Source: Rhizobiales bacterium 2SD
GTDB taxonomy: Bacteria > Pseudomonadota > Alphaproteobacteria > Rhizobiales > Beijerinckiaceae
Assembly: GCA_005502805.1 (NCBI GenBank)
Contig: SCMY01000012.1
Location: forward strand, 62,001 to 126,000
Reading direction: 5' to 3'
Length of the DNA stretch: 64,000 bases
Shown here: positions 34,443 through 44,235 of the stretch, piece after piece
Layout of the letters: each line of letters starts with the position of its first letter
How positions within the stretch are numbered: the first letter of the stretch is position 1
Notes under the pieces: generated by a model
What the model was told of the DNA's origin: nothing
The model's database searches: none
What the model saw: the letters and a program-made list of their open reading frames with translations, nothing else
Made by a program: the position numbers and the translations under genes

Positions 34443-35867
34443 TTAGCGCCGGCTCTTTCGCATGGCGAACCAGAGCCGCAACAGCGTCCGGCAGCGGGCC
34501 ACGTCGAAGACGAGCATCAGCCCGCCATAGACGGCGAGGCCGAGCGCGCCTTGCAGCAGCAGCTCGGGCAGCGGGGCGAAGCGGCCGGAAAGCGGCCAGA
34601 CCGCGGCCGCCATGACGACGACCGCTGCAACGATGATGCCGATCTCCCGCCAGTTCGGGCGAACGGGGAGCGAGCGCAAGCCCACCCAGCCGGTGATGGC
34701 GAGAACGACGAGGAAGCTGATGGTCTGACCGAGCGCATAACGTTCCGGGCCGAGCGCACCGGCGGCGAAGACCAGGACGAGATTGGCGAAGAGGCCCGTG
34801 AGGGCCGCCAGCGTCACCAGCCCGGTGCGTTTACCAAGCAGGAAGACCGGGTAGATCCCGGCGGCGAAGATCGCGAGCGCAACGAGCCCAGGCAGCAGCA
34901 GCCGCAGATAGAAGGCGAAATGCCCGTGGAACGTCACTGGCACCAGCAGGGCCTCGAACGCCGGCAGCACCAGGAAGAGGCCCGCGGCCACCGGCAGCGA
35001 CACCATCAGCACGATCACCAGATTGGCGGCGATACGCTTCTGCGCCGCCAATCGCCCCTTGGTCTCGTCGAGCCGCAGCACCTCGCGCAGCATGACGATC
35101 TCGAGTGTCGAGGCGAGCATGCCGAACAGACGCAGGCCCATATCGGCGGCGAGCGAGAAATAGCCGGCCTCGGCGAAGCCGTTGCTGTCGGCGAGCAGCG
35201 AGCGGTTGAGCAGCGGGATCAACGAATAGATCGCGTTCGCGCCGACGATCGGCAGCGCATAGCGCGCGAAGTCGAGCGCCAGGTCACGCCGGGCCGCCGA
35301 CCACGACAACGGCGCATCGGCGAGCGCCCGGCGCACCGCCAGCAGCGCCGCCATGGCACTGATGACGCCGCCGAACATCACGATCGTCGCATCGCGCGTC
35401 CACCAGGCGCCGCCGACCATCAGGAGCAATGCCAGCACGTTCTTGACGATGATCAGGCGGGCATAGGCGGCGTCGAGGAAGCGGGCGCGCGCGATCGCAC
35501 CGTGATAATCGAACAGGCCAGCGCAGATGCCGCCCAGCACCGAGCCGGCGACGAGCATGACCGGAAGGCCGAAATCGACTCCGGCGACGACCGCTGCGAC
35601 CAGGAGACCGCACAGAGCGAGCGTGATCCCCGCGCTCAGCACATCGAGGGTCGCTCTGATCTGCGGCTGTTCCTCCCGGCTCTTCTGCGAGTAGAAGCGG
35701 ACGGCCGAGAGCCTGATCCAGTCGAGCAATGCGGTATTGAGCAGCACGAGGATCGCAGCGCCGATGGCGTAGCGGCCGAATTCGGCAGGCCCGAGGAAAT
35801 AGGCGATGAGCAGCCCGAGAAGGAAATTCAGCCCGGCATTGATCACGAAGGGCAGGAGTACGGTCAT
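34443..35867 (-). CDS. Polysaccharide flippase-like membrane protein (Wzx/MOP superfamily)
   Basis: Integral membrane protein (474 aa) with 12-14 hydrophobic helices, starting MTVLLPFVINAGLNFLLGLLIAYFLGPAEFG, which is typical of oligosaccharide flippases and polysaccharide biosynthesis proteins. Later segments include ALPIVGANAIYSLIPLLNRS. It would flip lipid-linked oligosaccharides or a similar lipid intermediate. The ATG at 35867 is preferred over a TTG at 35888. No glycosyltransferase or polymerase gene is adjacent; ugd at 29572 is the only nearby sugar-nucleotide gene. The substrate is unknown. Confidence 0.85.
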   Translation of the reverse strand: MTVLLPFVINAGLNFLLGLLIAYFLGPAEFGRYAIGAAILVLLNTALLDWIRLSAVRFYSQKSREEQPQIRATLDVLSAGITLALCGLLVAAVVAGVDFGLPVMLVAGSVLGGICAGLFDYHGAIARARFLDAAYARLIIVKNVLALLLMVGGAWWTRDATIVMFGGVISAMAALLAVRRALADAPLSWSAARRDLALDFARYALPIVGANAIYSLIPLLNRSLLADSNGFAEAGYFSLAADMGLRLFGMLASTLEIVMLREVLRLDETKGRLAAQKRIAANLVIVLMVSLPVAAGLFLVLPAFEALLVPVTFHGHFAFYLRLLLPGLVALAIFAAGIYPVFLLGKRTGLVTLAALTGLFANLVLVFAAGALGPERYALGQTISFLVVLAITGWVGLRSLPVRPNWREIGIIVAAVVVMAAAVWPLSGRFAPLPELLLQGALGLAVYGGLMLVFDVARCRTLLRLWFAMRKSRR

Positions 35868-36004
35868 GACGCCATCGCGAAGGGGCAAGCCGACTCAGCA
35901 CCGGCCGCGCATGACTGCGCTGATTCCGCCTAACCGCCAAACAGAGCATGTCCAAGCGGAAACTGGCGCGCGCCTGCTCTACACCGTCACGAAGGGCTGA
36001 GCCG

Positions 36005-36769
36005 ATGCCGGGCGATCCGATGTTCTATGTTGTCGGCTGGGCCACAACCCTGCTGATGGGCATCGGCAAGGGCGCCTTCGGCGGCGGGCTCGCCATTCTC
36101 GGCGTGCCCCTGCTCGCACTCGTCGTCGATCCCCTGCAAGCCGCCATCATGGTGGCGATCCTTATCGCCGCGATGGATCTCTTCGCCATCGGCAGCTTCG
36201 GCGCCTCGACCTGGTCGAAGCCGGATCTCGCCTGGCTGATCCCCGGCCTGATCATCGGCATCGCGATCGGCTATGCCGTCTTCCTGATCGTCGACGCACG
36301 TATCGTCACGCTGATCATCGGCTTGGTCACACTTGCCTTCACGGCGCACTGGTTCCTGCGTGGCCGGACGGCGCCCGCCGGCCAGCTTCCGGTCTCGCCG
36401 CCATTGGCCTTGCTGGCCGGCACGGCCTCAGGCTTCACCACCTTCGTCGCTCATGCCGGCGGCCCGCCGGTCGCGATGTATCTGCTGGCGCGCGGACTTT
36501 CCAAGACCGCCTTCGTCGGCACGACCATCGCCTTCTTCATGCTCGGCAACCTCTTGAAGCTGCCGCCCTATCTCGCGCTCGGGCTGAAGCAGCCGCAGGC
36601 GCTCTGGGCCGCGCTCGCCTTGCTGCCGGCGGCGCCGCTCGGCGTCTGGATCGGGCGCTGGCTGCATGAGCGGCTCGACCAGAAGCGGCTGTTCTTCGCC
36701 TGCTATCTGCTGCTTGCGGCGGCCGCACTGAAGCTGACGTCCGACGCAGCCCTCGCATTGCTGCGATAA
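36005..36769 (+). CDS. Sulfite exporter TauE/SafE family membrane protein
   Basis: TauE/SafE (formerly DUF81) permease (254 aa) with about seven or eight hydrophobic helices. Family hallmarks are GIGKGAFGGGLAILGVPLLAL at the start and the second-half repeat GTASGFTTFVAHAGGPPVAMYLL. Members export or import sulfite, organosulfonates or other small anions, and the ligand here is unclear. The ATG at 36005 begins MPGDPMFYVVGW. It stands before a GNAT and an EamA gene on the same strand but 58 bp apart, so an operon is possible. Confidence 0.92.
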   Translation: MPGDPMFYVVGWATTLLMGIGKGAFGGGLAILGVPLLALVVDPLQAAIMVAILIAAMDLFAIGSFGASTWSKPDLAWLIPGLIIGIAIGYAVFLIVDARIVTLIIGLVTLAFTAHWFLRGRTAPAGQLPVSPPLALLAGTASGFTTFVAHAGGPPVAMYLLARGLSKTAFVGTTIAFFMLGNLLKLPPYLALGLKQPQALWAALALLPAAPLGVWIGRWLHERLDQKRLFFACYLLLAAAALKLTSDAALALLR

Positions 36770-36827
36770 CGGCATGGCAGGAGCGCGAGCCGCCCATCTT
36801 TGCAGCAGGCCGCATTGGCCCTAAGCG

Positions 36828-37334
36828 ATGGTCATGATCGCCCTGCCCACCCTTCGCGACGCCACCGACGCCGATTCGGAGCCCCTCGCCACCCTGATCG
36901 CCGCGACCTTCGCCGAATATCCGAACTGCTTCTTCGACTGGTCGGAATTCCCGGAGCTGCGACGTCCGGCCAGCCACTATGCCGAGAAGGGCGGCAGGCT
37001 CTGGGTCGCGGACGGGCCGGACGGGCGCATCGCCGGCTCGATCGCCGTCGTGCCCGTGCCCGACCAGAACGCCGTGGAACTGTTCAAGGTCTACGCAGAC
37101 CCGAGCCAGCGCGGCAGCGGTCTGGCGCAGGCGCTGTTCGCCCGTACCCTCTCCTTCGCCGAAGCCGGCGGCTACGGCGAGATGATGCTGTGGTCGGACA
37201 GCAAGTTCGCCCGCGGCCACCGCTTCTACGAGAAACTCGGCTTCGTGCGCTGGCCGGGCGAGCGCTATCTCGCCGACGTCTCCTCCACCTGGGAATATCA
37301 TTTCCGCAAGCCGCTCAGCCCGGCACAGCCATGA
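36828..37334 (+). CDS. GNAT family N-acetyltransferase
   Basis: Acetyltransferase (168 aa) with the GNAT core: VELFKVYADPSQRGSGLAQALFA holds the acetyl-CoA loop (QRGSGLA), and GEMMLWSDSKFARGHRFYEKLGF is the typical last strand and helix. The N-terminus TLRDATDADSEPLATLIAATFAE is also family-like. The substrate is unknown. Its stop overlaps the next gene's ATG (ATGA), so it is translationally coupled to an EamA-type exporter, perhaps acetylating the exported compound (inference). Confidence 0.9.
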   Translation: MVMIALPTLRDATDADSEPLATLIAATFAEYPNCFFDWSEFPELRRPASHYAEKGGRLWVADGPDGRIAGSIAVVPVPDQNAVELFKVYADPSQRGSGLAQALFARTLSFAEAGGYGEMMLWSDSKFARGHRFYEKLGFVRWPGERYLADVSSTWEYHFRKPLSPAQP

Positions 37335-38173
37335 CCGCCGGCACCGCGCTGCGCGCCGCGCTCGGCATCGCGCTGCTCACCGCGATGGATGCGGTGATCA
37401 AGGCACAGATGCAGCAGCACCCGTTCCTGCTGGCGCTGTTCATGCGCTTCGCCGCGGGCGCCATCTGCGCGATCATCGTCGTCGCGGTCCTGCGGCCGGC
37501 ACGCCCGACGCGGGCGAGCCTGATCGGCAACAGCATCCGCATACCGCTGGTCATCGTCACCGCCAGCAGCTTCTTCTATTCGATCTCAGTGCTGCCGCTA
37601 GCGGAAGCGCTGACGCTCTCCTTCCTCGCCCCGGTCTTCGTCGCCCTGCTCGGAGCGCTGATCCTGAAGGAACGGCTCGACGGGCGCATCCTGCAGGCGC
37701 TCGGCTTCGGCCTCGCCGGCATGCTGGTGATGGTCTGGCCGCGCTTGCAGGGCGGCGTCACCGGCGCGGAGCTCGGCGTCGCCGCGGCGCTTGTCTCGGC
37801 GGTCTCCTATGCCTTCAACCTGATCCTGTTGCGCACGATCGCGGTGAAGGAGCATCCGGCGATCATCGTGCTGTTCCAGAACGCCGGGCCGGCGCTCTGC
37901 CTGGCCTGGCCGGCTTATTACATCTTCCAGCCGATGAGCACCGGCGATCTCCTGACCTATCTTGCAGGCGGCGCGCTCGGTGTCGCCGGGCATCTGTCGC
38001 TGACCTCGGCCTTCGCCCGCGCGCCCGCCTCGCGGCTGGCGCCGATCGAGTACACGGCGCTGGTCTGGGCGAGCCTGCTCGGCTGGTTCGTCTTCAGCGA
38101 GGTGCCGCTCTGGACGACCTATGCCGGCGCAGCGCTGATCGTCGCTGGCGCCTTCGCCGTCAGCCGGCGCTGA
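37331..38173 (+). CDS. DMT superfamily transporter (EamA)
   Basis: Ten-helix drug/metabolite transporter (280 aa) with two EamA repeats. The first contains LTAMDAVIKAQMQQHPFLLALFMRF, and SVLPLAEALTLSFLAPVFVALLGAL shows the conserved proline-containing segment. The second repeat ends with PIEYTALVWASLLGWFVFSE. Likely exports amino acids or similar metabolites. Start chosen at the ATGA overlap with the GNAT gene. Confidence 0.92.
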   Translation: MTAGTALRAALGIALLTAMDAVIKAQMQQHPFLLALFMRFAAGAICAIIVVAVLRPARPTRASLIGNSIRIPLVIVTASSFFYSISVLPLAEALTLSFLAPVFVALLGALILKERLDGRILQALGFGLAGMLVMVWPRLQGGVTGAELGVAAALVSAVSYAFNLILLRTIAVKEHPAIIVLFQNAGPALCLAWPAYYIFQPMSTGDLLTYLAGGALGVAGHLSLTSAFARAPASRLAPIEYTALVWASLLGWFVFSEVPLWTTYAGAALIVAGAFAVSRR

Positions 38174-38278
38174 TCTCCGCCGCAAATTCGCCGGCTTGGT
38201 CGGCTTCTGCACGGAGCGACATCAGGGAGCGACTGTCGCCCATGCCCGCCTTCTGCCCCAACGGCGATTGACCGAAGC

Positions 38279-38974
38279 ATGCAGCACGCCGGCACCGCTG
38301 CTCGCGTCCTGCGCGAACCCGGCCTTCCCGCCGCGCTCTGCTTCCACCTCCTGTTCGGCCTGCTGCTCGCCATCCGGACGATCAGCAGCTTCACGCCGCC
38401 GATCGAGACGAGCGTCGAGGTCGAGCTGGTCGCTCCGGACGCGCTGACGCCCCCAGCGCCGCCCGCGCCGACGCCGGTCACCCCTCCTCCTCCGACAGCC
38501 GAAGTCGCGTCACCTCCGCAGCCAGCTCCCACCACTACGCCACCGGACAAGCCCGCCACCCCGCCCGCCCCGCGGCCTGCCGAACCGCCGGCGATGATCA
38601 CCGCCCGGACGCTGCATTCCGAGAGCGTGCTGGCCAATCCGCGCAGCCGCGGCACGCGCGAGGCGTTGAAGACGCTGGAGGTGAGCGAGCGCATCGAGCA
38701 ACTCTGCAATCTCGAAGCGATGAGCCAGATCCATGCCTGGAAGGCGGAATTCGAGCCTGACCGCGTCGTCGCCTACGCCATGGCCGGCATCAAGCTGACG
38801 AAAAGCGCGCTGGAAGCGGAGGGCGCCGCCTTCCGCAGCCGCAAGCAATGGTACGGCCTGCGCTTCCGCTGCGAGATGGCGGCGAACGGCAAGGTTGCCG
38901 GCTTCCAGTTCCGTGTCGGCGAGGCGATCCCGCGCAGCGAATGGGCGGCACACGATCTGCCGCCCGAGCACTAG
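38279..38974 (+). CDS. DUF930 domain-containing, TonB-like proline-rich protein
   Basis: A 231-aa protein with an N-terminal membrane anchor (about 16-38, ALCFHLLFGLLLAIRTI), a Pro/Thr/Ala-rich spacer (about 55-105) like that of TonB or TolA, and a C-terminal DUF930 domain. The domain reads LEVSERIEQLCNLEAMSQIH, then PDRVVAYAMAGIKL and FRSRKQWYGLRFRCEMA. It probably sits in the inner membrane and spans the periplasm. DUF930 proteins are largely confined to Rhizobiales and have no known function. It is not adjacent to ExbB/ExbD genes, so a true TonB role is unlikely. Confidence 0.85.
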   Translation: MQHAGTAARVLREPGLPAALCFHLLFGLLLAIRTISSFTPPIETSVEVELVAPDALTPPAPPAPTPVTPPPPTAEVASPPQPAPTTTPPDKPATPPAPRPAEPPAMITARTLHSESVLANPRSRGTREALKTLEVSERIEQLCNLEAMSQIHAWKAEFEPDRVVAYAMAGIKLTKSALEAEGAAFRSRKQWYGLRFRCEMAANGKVAGFQFRVGEAIPRSEWAAHDLPPEH

Positions 38975-38979
38975 CGGCC

Positions 38980-39357
38980 TCAGGCCGGCTTGCCGCAATA
39001 GGCCTCCAGCCGGTAGCCGTCGGGATCGACGGCGAAGGCGGCGTAGTAGTCGGGGCCATAGGATTCACGCAGGCCCGGCTTGCCGTTATCACTGCCGCCA
39101 GCTGCGAGCGCAGCCGCATGGAAGGCATCGACGCTCTGACGGGTCGGCGCGACGAAGCAGAAGTGCAGGTTCGACTCCCGGTCCGGCGGCACCGGCGCCG
39201 AGACCGCGCCGATCCAAAGTCCGACGCTCCCCTTGCCATAGCCGAGCGAGCTTTCATCGCTGCTCAGGCAGTCATAACCCAGCGCGCCGAGCGCGGCGTC
39301 GTAGAAGCGCTTGCTGCGGGCGATCTCGCGAACGCCGATCGAGATGTGGTCGAACAT
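38980..39357 (-). CDS. VOC family protein (glyoxalase/bleomycin resistance type)
   Basis: Vicinal-oxygen-chelate protein (125 aa). It starts MFDHISIGVREIARSKRFYDAALGALGY, with the first metal-ligand His at position 4, and ends with DPDGYRLEAYCGKP, where the Glu would be the last ligand. Members include glyoxalases, dioxygenases and resistance proteins; which applies is not visible. It is convergent with the DUF930 gene (6 bp apart) and lies 17 bp downstream of the gene at 39375, with which it is probably co-transcribed. Confidence 0.9.
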   Translation of the reverse strand: MFDHISIGVREIARSKRFYDAALGALGYDCLSSDESSLGYGKGSVGLWIGAVSAPVPPDRESNLHFCFVAPTRQSVDAFHAAALAAGGSDNGKPGLRESYGPDYYAAFAVDPDGYRLEAYCGKPA

Positions 39358-39374
39358 GATACTCCTCCTGATTG

Positions 39375-39875
39375 TCAGGCTTTGATGCGCTTGGCGCGGA
39401 AATCAGCCTGGACCTGCCAGCTCGCACCGCCGTCTCGCGAGCGGTCGCCGATCCAGTGGAACGAGTCCGGGGTGATTTCGGTGAAGCGCCAGCGGATCGC
39501 CGTGCCGTCCTCGAGCCTGCCATGCTGGACGATGTCCCGGCCTTCGGCGCGGCCGATCTGGTGCGTGTAGTACTGCTTGAGCGGGTCGTTCCAGCGGATG
39601 TGCCAGGCATCCTGCTCGGGGTCATAGATGCGTAGCGTCGTGCCGTGGAAGAAGCCCGGCAAGTTCCAGACATCCTGTACCGCACGCCCGCCAAGCACCC
39701 AGCCGAAGCAGATCTCGCCACTGGCCTCATGGCGCTGGCCGTCGTCGGCATGCATCACTGCATCCATGGTCCAGGCGCCTATGAACTGACCGTAGAGAGC
39801 AAGCTTGTCGGCGTATTCAGGCATCGGCACGGCAGCGATGAGGACATCGGCCAACGTCGATGGCGCTACTGTCAT
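39375..39875 (-). CDS. DUF1579-like small barrel protein
   Basis: A 166-aa soluble protein. The stretches FIGAWTMDAVMHADDGQ, SGEICFGWVLGGRAVQDVWN and GTTLRIYDPEQDAWHIRWND look like the beta-barrel pattern of DUF1579-type proteins (lipocalin-like), whose role is unknown. No signal peptide is visible. It is divergent from an AraC regulator (87 bp between starts) and followed by the VOC gene, so a small AraC-controlled unit of unknown substrate is likely. Confidence 0.7.
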   Translation of the reverse strand: MTVAPSTLADVLIAAVPMPEYADKLALYGQFIGAWTMDAVMHADDGQRHEASGEICFGWVLGGRAVQDVWNLPGFFHGTTLRIYDPEQDAWHIRWNDPLKQYYTHQIGRAEGRDIVQHGRLEDGTAIRWRFTEITPDSFHWIGDRSRDGGASWQVQADFRAKRIKA

Positions 39876-39962
39876 GATCGGGCTCCGTGTGGATCAGGTT
39901 GGAGCTCAGCTAGACCCGAGACCGCGGGCGGCGCTTGGGAAAAACTGCTAAACTCAGGAACC

Positions 39963-40772
39963 ATGACCGCGACCGCTCATCTCCTGGCGTCAGGCCCCGG
40001 CTGGCGCGCCAGCGACATCATCTGCACGGCTGGCCCGGACGACCCTGCCTTCGAGGAAGCGCATCCGCAGCACTGCATCGCCATCGTCCGCAGCGGCTCG
40101 TTCCGCTACCGCTCGACGCAAGGCAGCGCCGTGCTGGCGCCGGGCGCGCTCCTGCTCGGCAATCGCGGCGCCTGCTTCGAATGCGGCCATGAGCATGCGG
40201 CAGGCGACCGCTGCCTCGCTTTCCAGTTCGAGCCGGCCTGGCTCGAAGGCATCGTCGCGGCCGTGCCGGGCGCCCGGCGGGTGGATTTCGCTCGAGCGCA
40301 TCTGCCGCCGCTGCCCGCACTCGCGGGCCTCGTCGTGCAGGCAGAGATCGCAGCAGGCGAGACCGAGAGACTGGAGGAGGCTGCGCTACGCCTCGCCGGC
40401 GCAGTAGCGAGCGTGCTGTCGGGCGCGAAGCCCGGGGCCGCGACGCCGAGCGCCCGCGACCAGCGCCGGATCACACGGGCGCTGCGCCATATCGAGTCAC
40501 GTTGCGAAGAAGCGCTCTCGATCGATGACTTGGCGCGGCAGGCTGCGATGAGCCCCTATCATTTCCTGCGGACGTTCCGGGCGCTGGTCGGGATGACGCC
40601 GCATCAATATGTGCTGCGCACCCGCCTGCACCGTGCGGCCTTGCTCTTGCGCAGGACCGATCAGCCGGTCGCGGGCATCGCTTTCGATTGCGGCTTCGGC
40701 GATCTCTCGACCTTCAACCGGCGCTTCAGGCGGGTGATGGGCGCGAGCCCGAGCGACTATCGCAATGCCTGA
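39963..40772 (+). CDS. AraC family transcriptional regulator
   Basis: Regulator of 269 aa. The N-terminal half is a cupin-like sensing region (HCIAIVRSGSFRYRSTQGSAV with APGALLLGNRGACFECGHEH). The C-terminal half has two helix-turn-helix motifs: LSIDDLARQAAMSPYHFLRTF and then IAFDCGFGDLSTFNRRFRR. The ATG at 39963 fits the domain start; the frame is open upstream across the divergent gene. It probably controls the DUF1579-like/VOC unit on the opposite strand. Confidence 0.92.
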   Translation: MTATAHLLASGPGWRASDIICTAGPDDPAFEEAHPQHCIAIVRSGSFRYRSTQGSAVLAPGALLLGNRGACFECGHEHAAGDRCLAFQFEPAWLEGIVAAVPGARRVDFARAHLPPLPALAGLVVQAEIAAGETERLEEAALRLAGAVASVLSGAKPGAATPSARDQRRITRALRHIESRCEEALSIDDLARQAAMSPYHFLRTFRALVGMTPHQYVLRTRLHRAALLLRRTDQPVAGIAFDCGFGDLSTFNRRFRRVMGASPSDYRNA

Positions 40773-40778
40773 GCGGCG

Positions 40779-41252
40779 CTAACGCCTCGCGCCGAAGATC
40801 ATGCAGGTCTCCGTCCCGTGCGCCAGCAGCTTGCCCTGCACATCGACCAGCTTGCCTTCGCTCGTCGCGACCGAACCGCCGCGGTGGATCAGCCTGCCCT
40901 CGCAGCGCACCGGACCGCTGGCAGGCATGACCGGGCGGACATAGTTCAACTTCATCTCCAGCGTGGTGTAGCCCTCACCGACCCGCAGCGTCGAATGCAC
41001 GGCGCAGGCCATGGCGGAATCGAGGATCGTCGCGATCCAGCCGCCATGGATCGTCCCCAGCGGGTTGAAGAAGCGCGGCGAAGGCGTTCCGACAAAGACC
41101 ACCCTGCCCTCCTCGACCTCGGCGATGTCGAAATCCATGGCGTCAGCGAAGGGCGGGCCGGGATGGCGCCCCTCGACGATCCCGCGCAGGAAGGACGCAC
41201 CGTCCTCCGCCAGCAGGACATCCCGACTAACGACACCGACCTGACGGGACAT
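40779..41252 (-). CDS. PaaI family acyl-CoA thioesterase (hotdog fold)
   Basis: Hotdog-fold thioesterase (157 aa) hydrolysing acyl-CoA, perhaps aromatic. The core motif NPLGTIHGGWIATILDSAMACAV carries the HGG signature, followed by TTLEMKLNYVRPV. The ATG at 41252 is chosen because GGAG lies seven bases upstream and because a strong inverted repeat (41262-41293) would otherwise cover the start codon at 41264. It lies downstream of a MarR gene on the same strand, with 81 bp and the operator-like repeat between them. Confidence 0.9.
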   Translation of the reverse strand: MSRQVGVVSRDVLLAEDGASFLRGIVEGRHPGPPFADAMDFDIAEVEEGRVVFVGTPSPRFFNPLGTIHGGWIATILDSAMACAVHSTLRVGEGYTTLEMKLNYVRPVMPASGPVRCEGRLIHRGGSVATSEGKLVDVQGKLLAHGTETCMIFGARR

Positions 41253-41261
41253 GCTGAGCTC

Positions 41262-41293
41262 CATCTCTATCGTGTAGATGCACGTTAGAGATG
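41262..41293. promoter_or_regulatory. 13-bp inverted repeat upstream of thioesterase gene, MarR operator candidate
   Basis: Arms CATCTCTATCGTG and CACGTTAGAGATG are complementary except at one position, around TAGATG. The dyad ends 9 bp before the thioesterase ATG, where a bound repressor would block transcription or translation. The MarR gene directly upstream is the obvious candidate binder. Confidence 0.6.
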
Positions 41294-41333
41294 GCCACGT
41301 GCTGCGGTCAAGCGCTCCGCTCGCAATGGCGGA

Positions 41334-41789
41334 TCAGCCGACTTCCCGCGCCGCCCGCCGGATGGCTTTCAGATTGTCGCGGGTCTGGCTCCAGCGTTCC
41401 TGGCCGAGCCCGCCCTCGATCCTGTCCTGCGCCGCGCGCCAATAGGGGATCGCCGCCTCGATCGCGGCGCGGCCCTTCTCCGTCACGGCATAGGTCAGCG
41501 CCCGGCCCTTGCAATCGACCGGCTCGATCAGCTTCTCGGCGGCGAGCAGTTGCAGGTTGCGCGTCAGCGAGGTCCGCTCCAGCGCGAAGCGGTCGGCGAG
41601 CTCGGTGACCGAGCGCCAGGCGCCGGTCGAGAGCGCCGAGAGCAGCACGAACTGGGTGATCTTCAGGCCGCTCGGCCGCATCGCCTCGTCATAGGCGCGG
41701 GTCACGGCGCGCGCGGTCATGCGCACATGCAGCACCACGCAGGAGCGGGCGATGTCGTCGAGCTGGAGATCGGGTACCGGCGTCGTCAT
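41334..41789 (-). CDS. MarR family transcriptional regulator
   Basis: Winged-helix regulator (151 aa). Typical segments are SGLKITQFVLLSALSTGAWRSV, the recognition region LADRFALERTSLTRNLQLLAAEKLI, and the wing VDCKGRALTYAVTEKGRAAI. The N-terminus contains CVVLHVRMTARAVTRAYDEA. It most likely senses a small aromatic or acyl compound and controls the following thioesterase through the inverted repeat at 41262-41293. Confidence 0.92.
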   Translation of the reverse strand: MTTPVPDLQLDDIARSCVVLHVRMTARAVTRAYDEAMRPSGLKITQFVLLSALSTGAWRSVTELADRFALERTSLTRNLQLLAAEKLIEPVDCKGRALTYAVTEKGRAAIEAAIPYWRAAQDRIEGGLGQERWSQTRDNLKAIRRAAREVG

Positions 41790-41876
41790 CTTGCCACGAT
41801 AGCCGGTTTAACGTTCGGCCGCAGCAGCGCAGATCGGCGGCCGGACGCCGCATTCACCTTTTGCGCCGCGGATTCC

Positions 41877-41905
41877 TTGACTCCTGCAGACCCTGTGCCT
41901 ATCTC
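41877..41905 (+). promoter_or_regulatory. Promoter of groESL
   Basis: A -35 box TTGACT (41877-41882) and a -10 box TATCTC (41900-41905) are separated by 17 bp. Transcription would start just before the CIRCE element, about 95 bp upstream of groES. Confidence 0.6.
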
Positions 41906-41916
41906 CGCGACGTCGG

Positions 41917-41943
41917 TTAGCACTCACCCAGTGAGACTGCTAA
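41917..41943 (+). promoter_or_regulatory. CIRCE element (HrcA operator) of groESL
   Basis: TTAGCACTC, nine bases, then GACTGCTAA. The consensus right arm is GAGTGCTAA, so one base differs. The spacing of exactly nine and the position directly upstream of groES make this the HrcA repressor site. Confidence 0.92.
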
Positions 41944-42006
41944 CAGATCCTTTCCGCGGGCCATTCAGAGCCCGTCCAGAATACGACCCGAGAGGAAGAC
42001 AGAACC

Positions 42007-42294
42007 ATGAAGTTCCGTCCGCTGCATGACCGCGTTGTGGTCCGTCGCCTTGATGGCGAAGAGAAGACCAAGGGTGGCATCATCATCCCCGACACCGCCA
42101 AGGAAAAGCCCCAGGAGGGCGAGGTCGTCGCCGTCGGCGCCGGCGCCCGCGACGACGCCGGCAAGCTGGTTGCGCTCGATGTCAAGAAGGGCGATCGCGT
42201 CCTCTTCGGCAAGTGGAGCGGCACCGAGGTCAAGATCGACGGCCAGGATCTCCTGATCATGAAGGAATCCGACATCATGGGCATCGTCGGCTGA
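42007..42294 (+). CDS. groES: Co-chaperonin GroES
   Basis: Ten-kDa co-chaperonin (95 aa) that caps the GroEL ring. The whole family pattern is present: KFRPLHDRVVVRRLDGEEKT, the mobile loop with KGGIIIPDTAKEKPQ, and the ending GQDLLIMKESDIMGIVG. It is the first gene of the groES-groEL operon, 47 bp before groEL, and is controlled by the CIRCE element and promoter at 41877-41943. Confidence 0.98.
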   Translation: MKFRPLHDRVVVRRLDGEEKTKGGIIIPDTAKEKPQEGEVVAVGAGARDDAGKLVALDVKKGDRVLFGKWSGTEVKIDGQDLLIMKESDIMGIVG

Positions 42295-42341
42295 GCAGCC
42301 AGACCATCCCCCTTCCGTAAAGTTCAATCAGGAGTAGTCTC

Positions 42342-43961
<1,620 letters not shown>

Positions 43962-43979
<18 letters not shown>

Positions 43980-44062
43980 GGAAGTCCATAACGCCCAAGA
44001 CCTCGAGTGCCGAAACCGGGCAGGCCCGGTTTCGGTGGCGGCATGGACTTCTGAGGAAGTCC
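43962..44062 (+). repeat. 26-bp direct repeat of the groEL 3' end
   Basis: The 26 bases at 43962-43987, which encode GGMDF, the stop codon and the first trailer bases, recur exactly at 44037-44062. The offset is 75 bp, so the second copy is in the same frame. Between them lies a perfect 12-bp inverted repeat at 44010-44035. Confidence 0.9.
44010..44035. repeat. 12-bp perfect inverted repeat in groEL trailer
   Basis: CCGAAACCGGGC and GCCCGGTTTCGG around a two-base loop (AG). There is no T run, so it may be an mRNA 3'-end stabiliser or a small palindromic insertion rather than a terminator. Confidence 0.75.
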
Positions 44063-44087
44063 GAGCCCTCGAGCTCGATCGTTACGG

Positions 44088-44115
44088 AAGGCCCGGCGCA
44101 AGCCGGGCCTTTTTC
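44088..44115 (+). terminator. Rho-independent terminator of groESL
   Basis: Perfect stem AAGGCCCGGC / GCCGGGCCTT with loop GCAA, followed by TTTTC. Confidence 0.9.
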
Positions 44116-44235
44116 GTTTACCAGGCAGCTTTGCACAGGGATGAGCGCCCGCAGGCTTGCGTCGACTTTGGTTGTAAGCCCTAGATCGCAACAGGTGCGG
44201 CATCCTGCCGCGTCCGTGCTTTCGGGGGTCCTTCT

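Noticed and set aside
34551..35933. A 460-codon plus-strand frame opposite the flippase-like gene
   Set aside because: Its translation is almost entirely Arg, Gln, Asp and Glu. The minus strand encodes a convincing multi-helix membrane protein.
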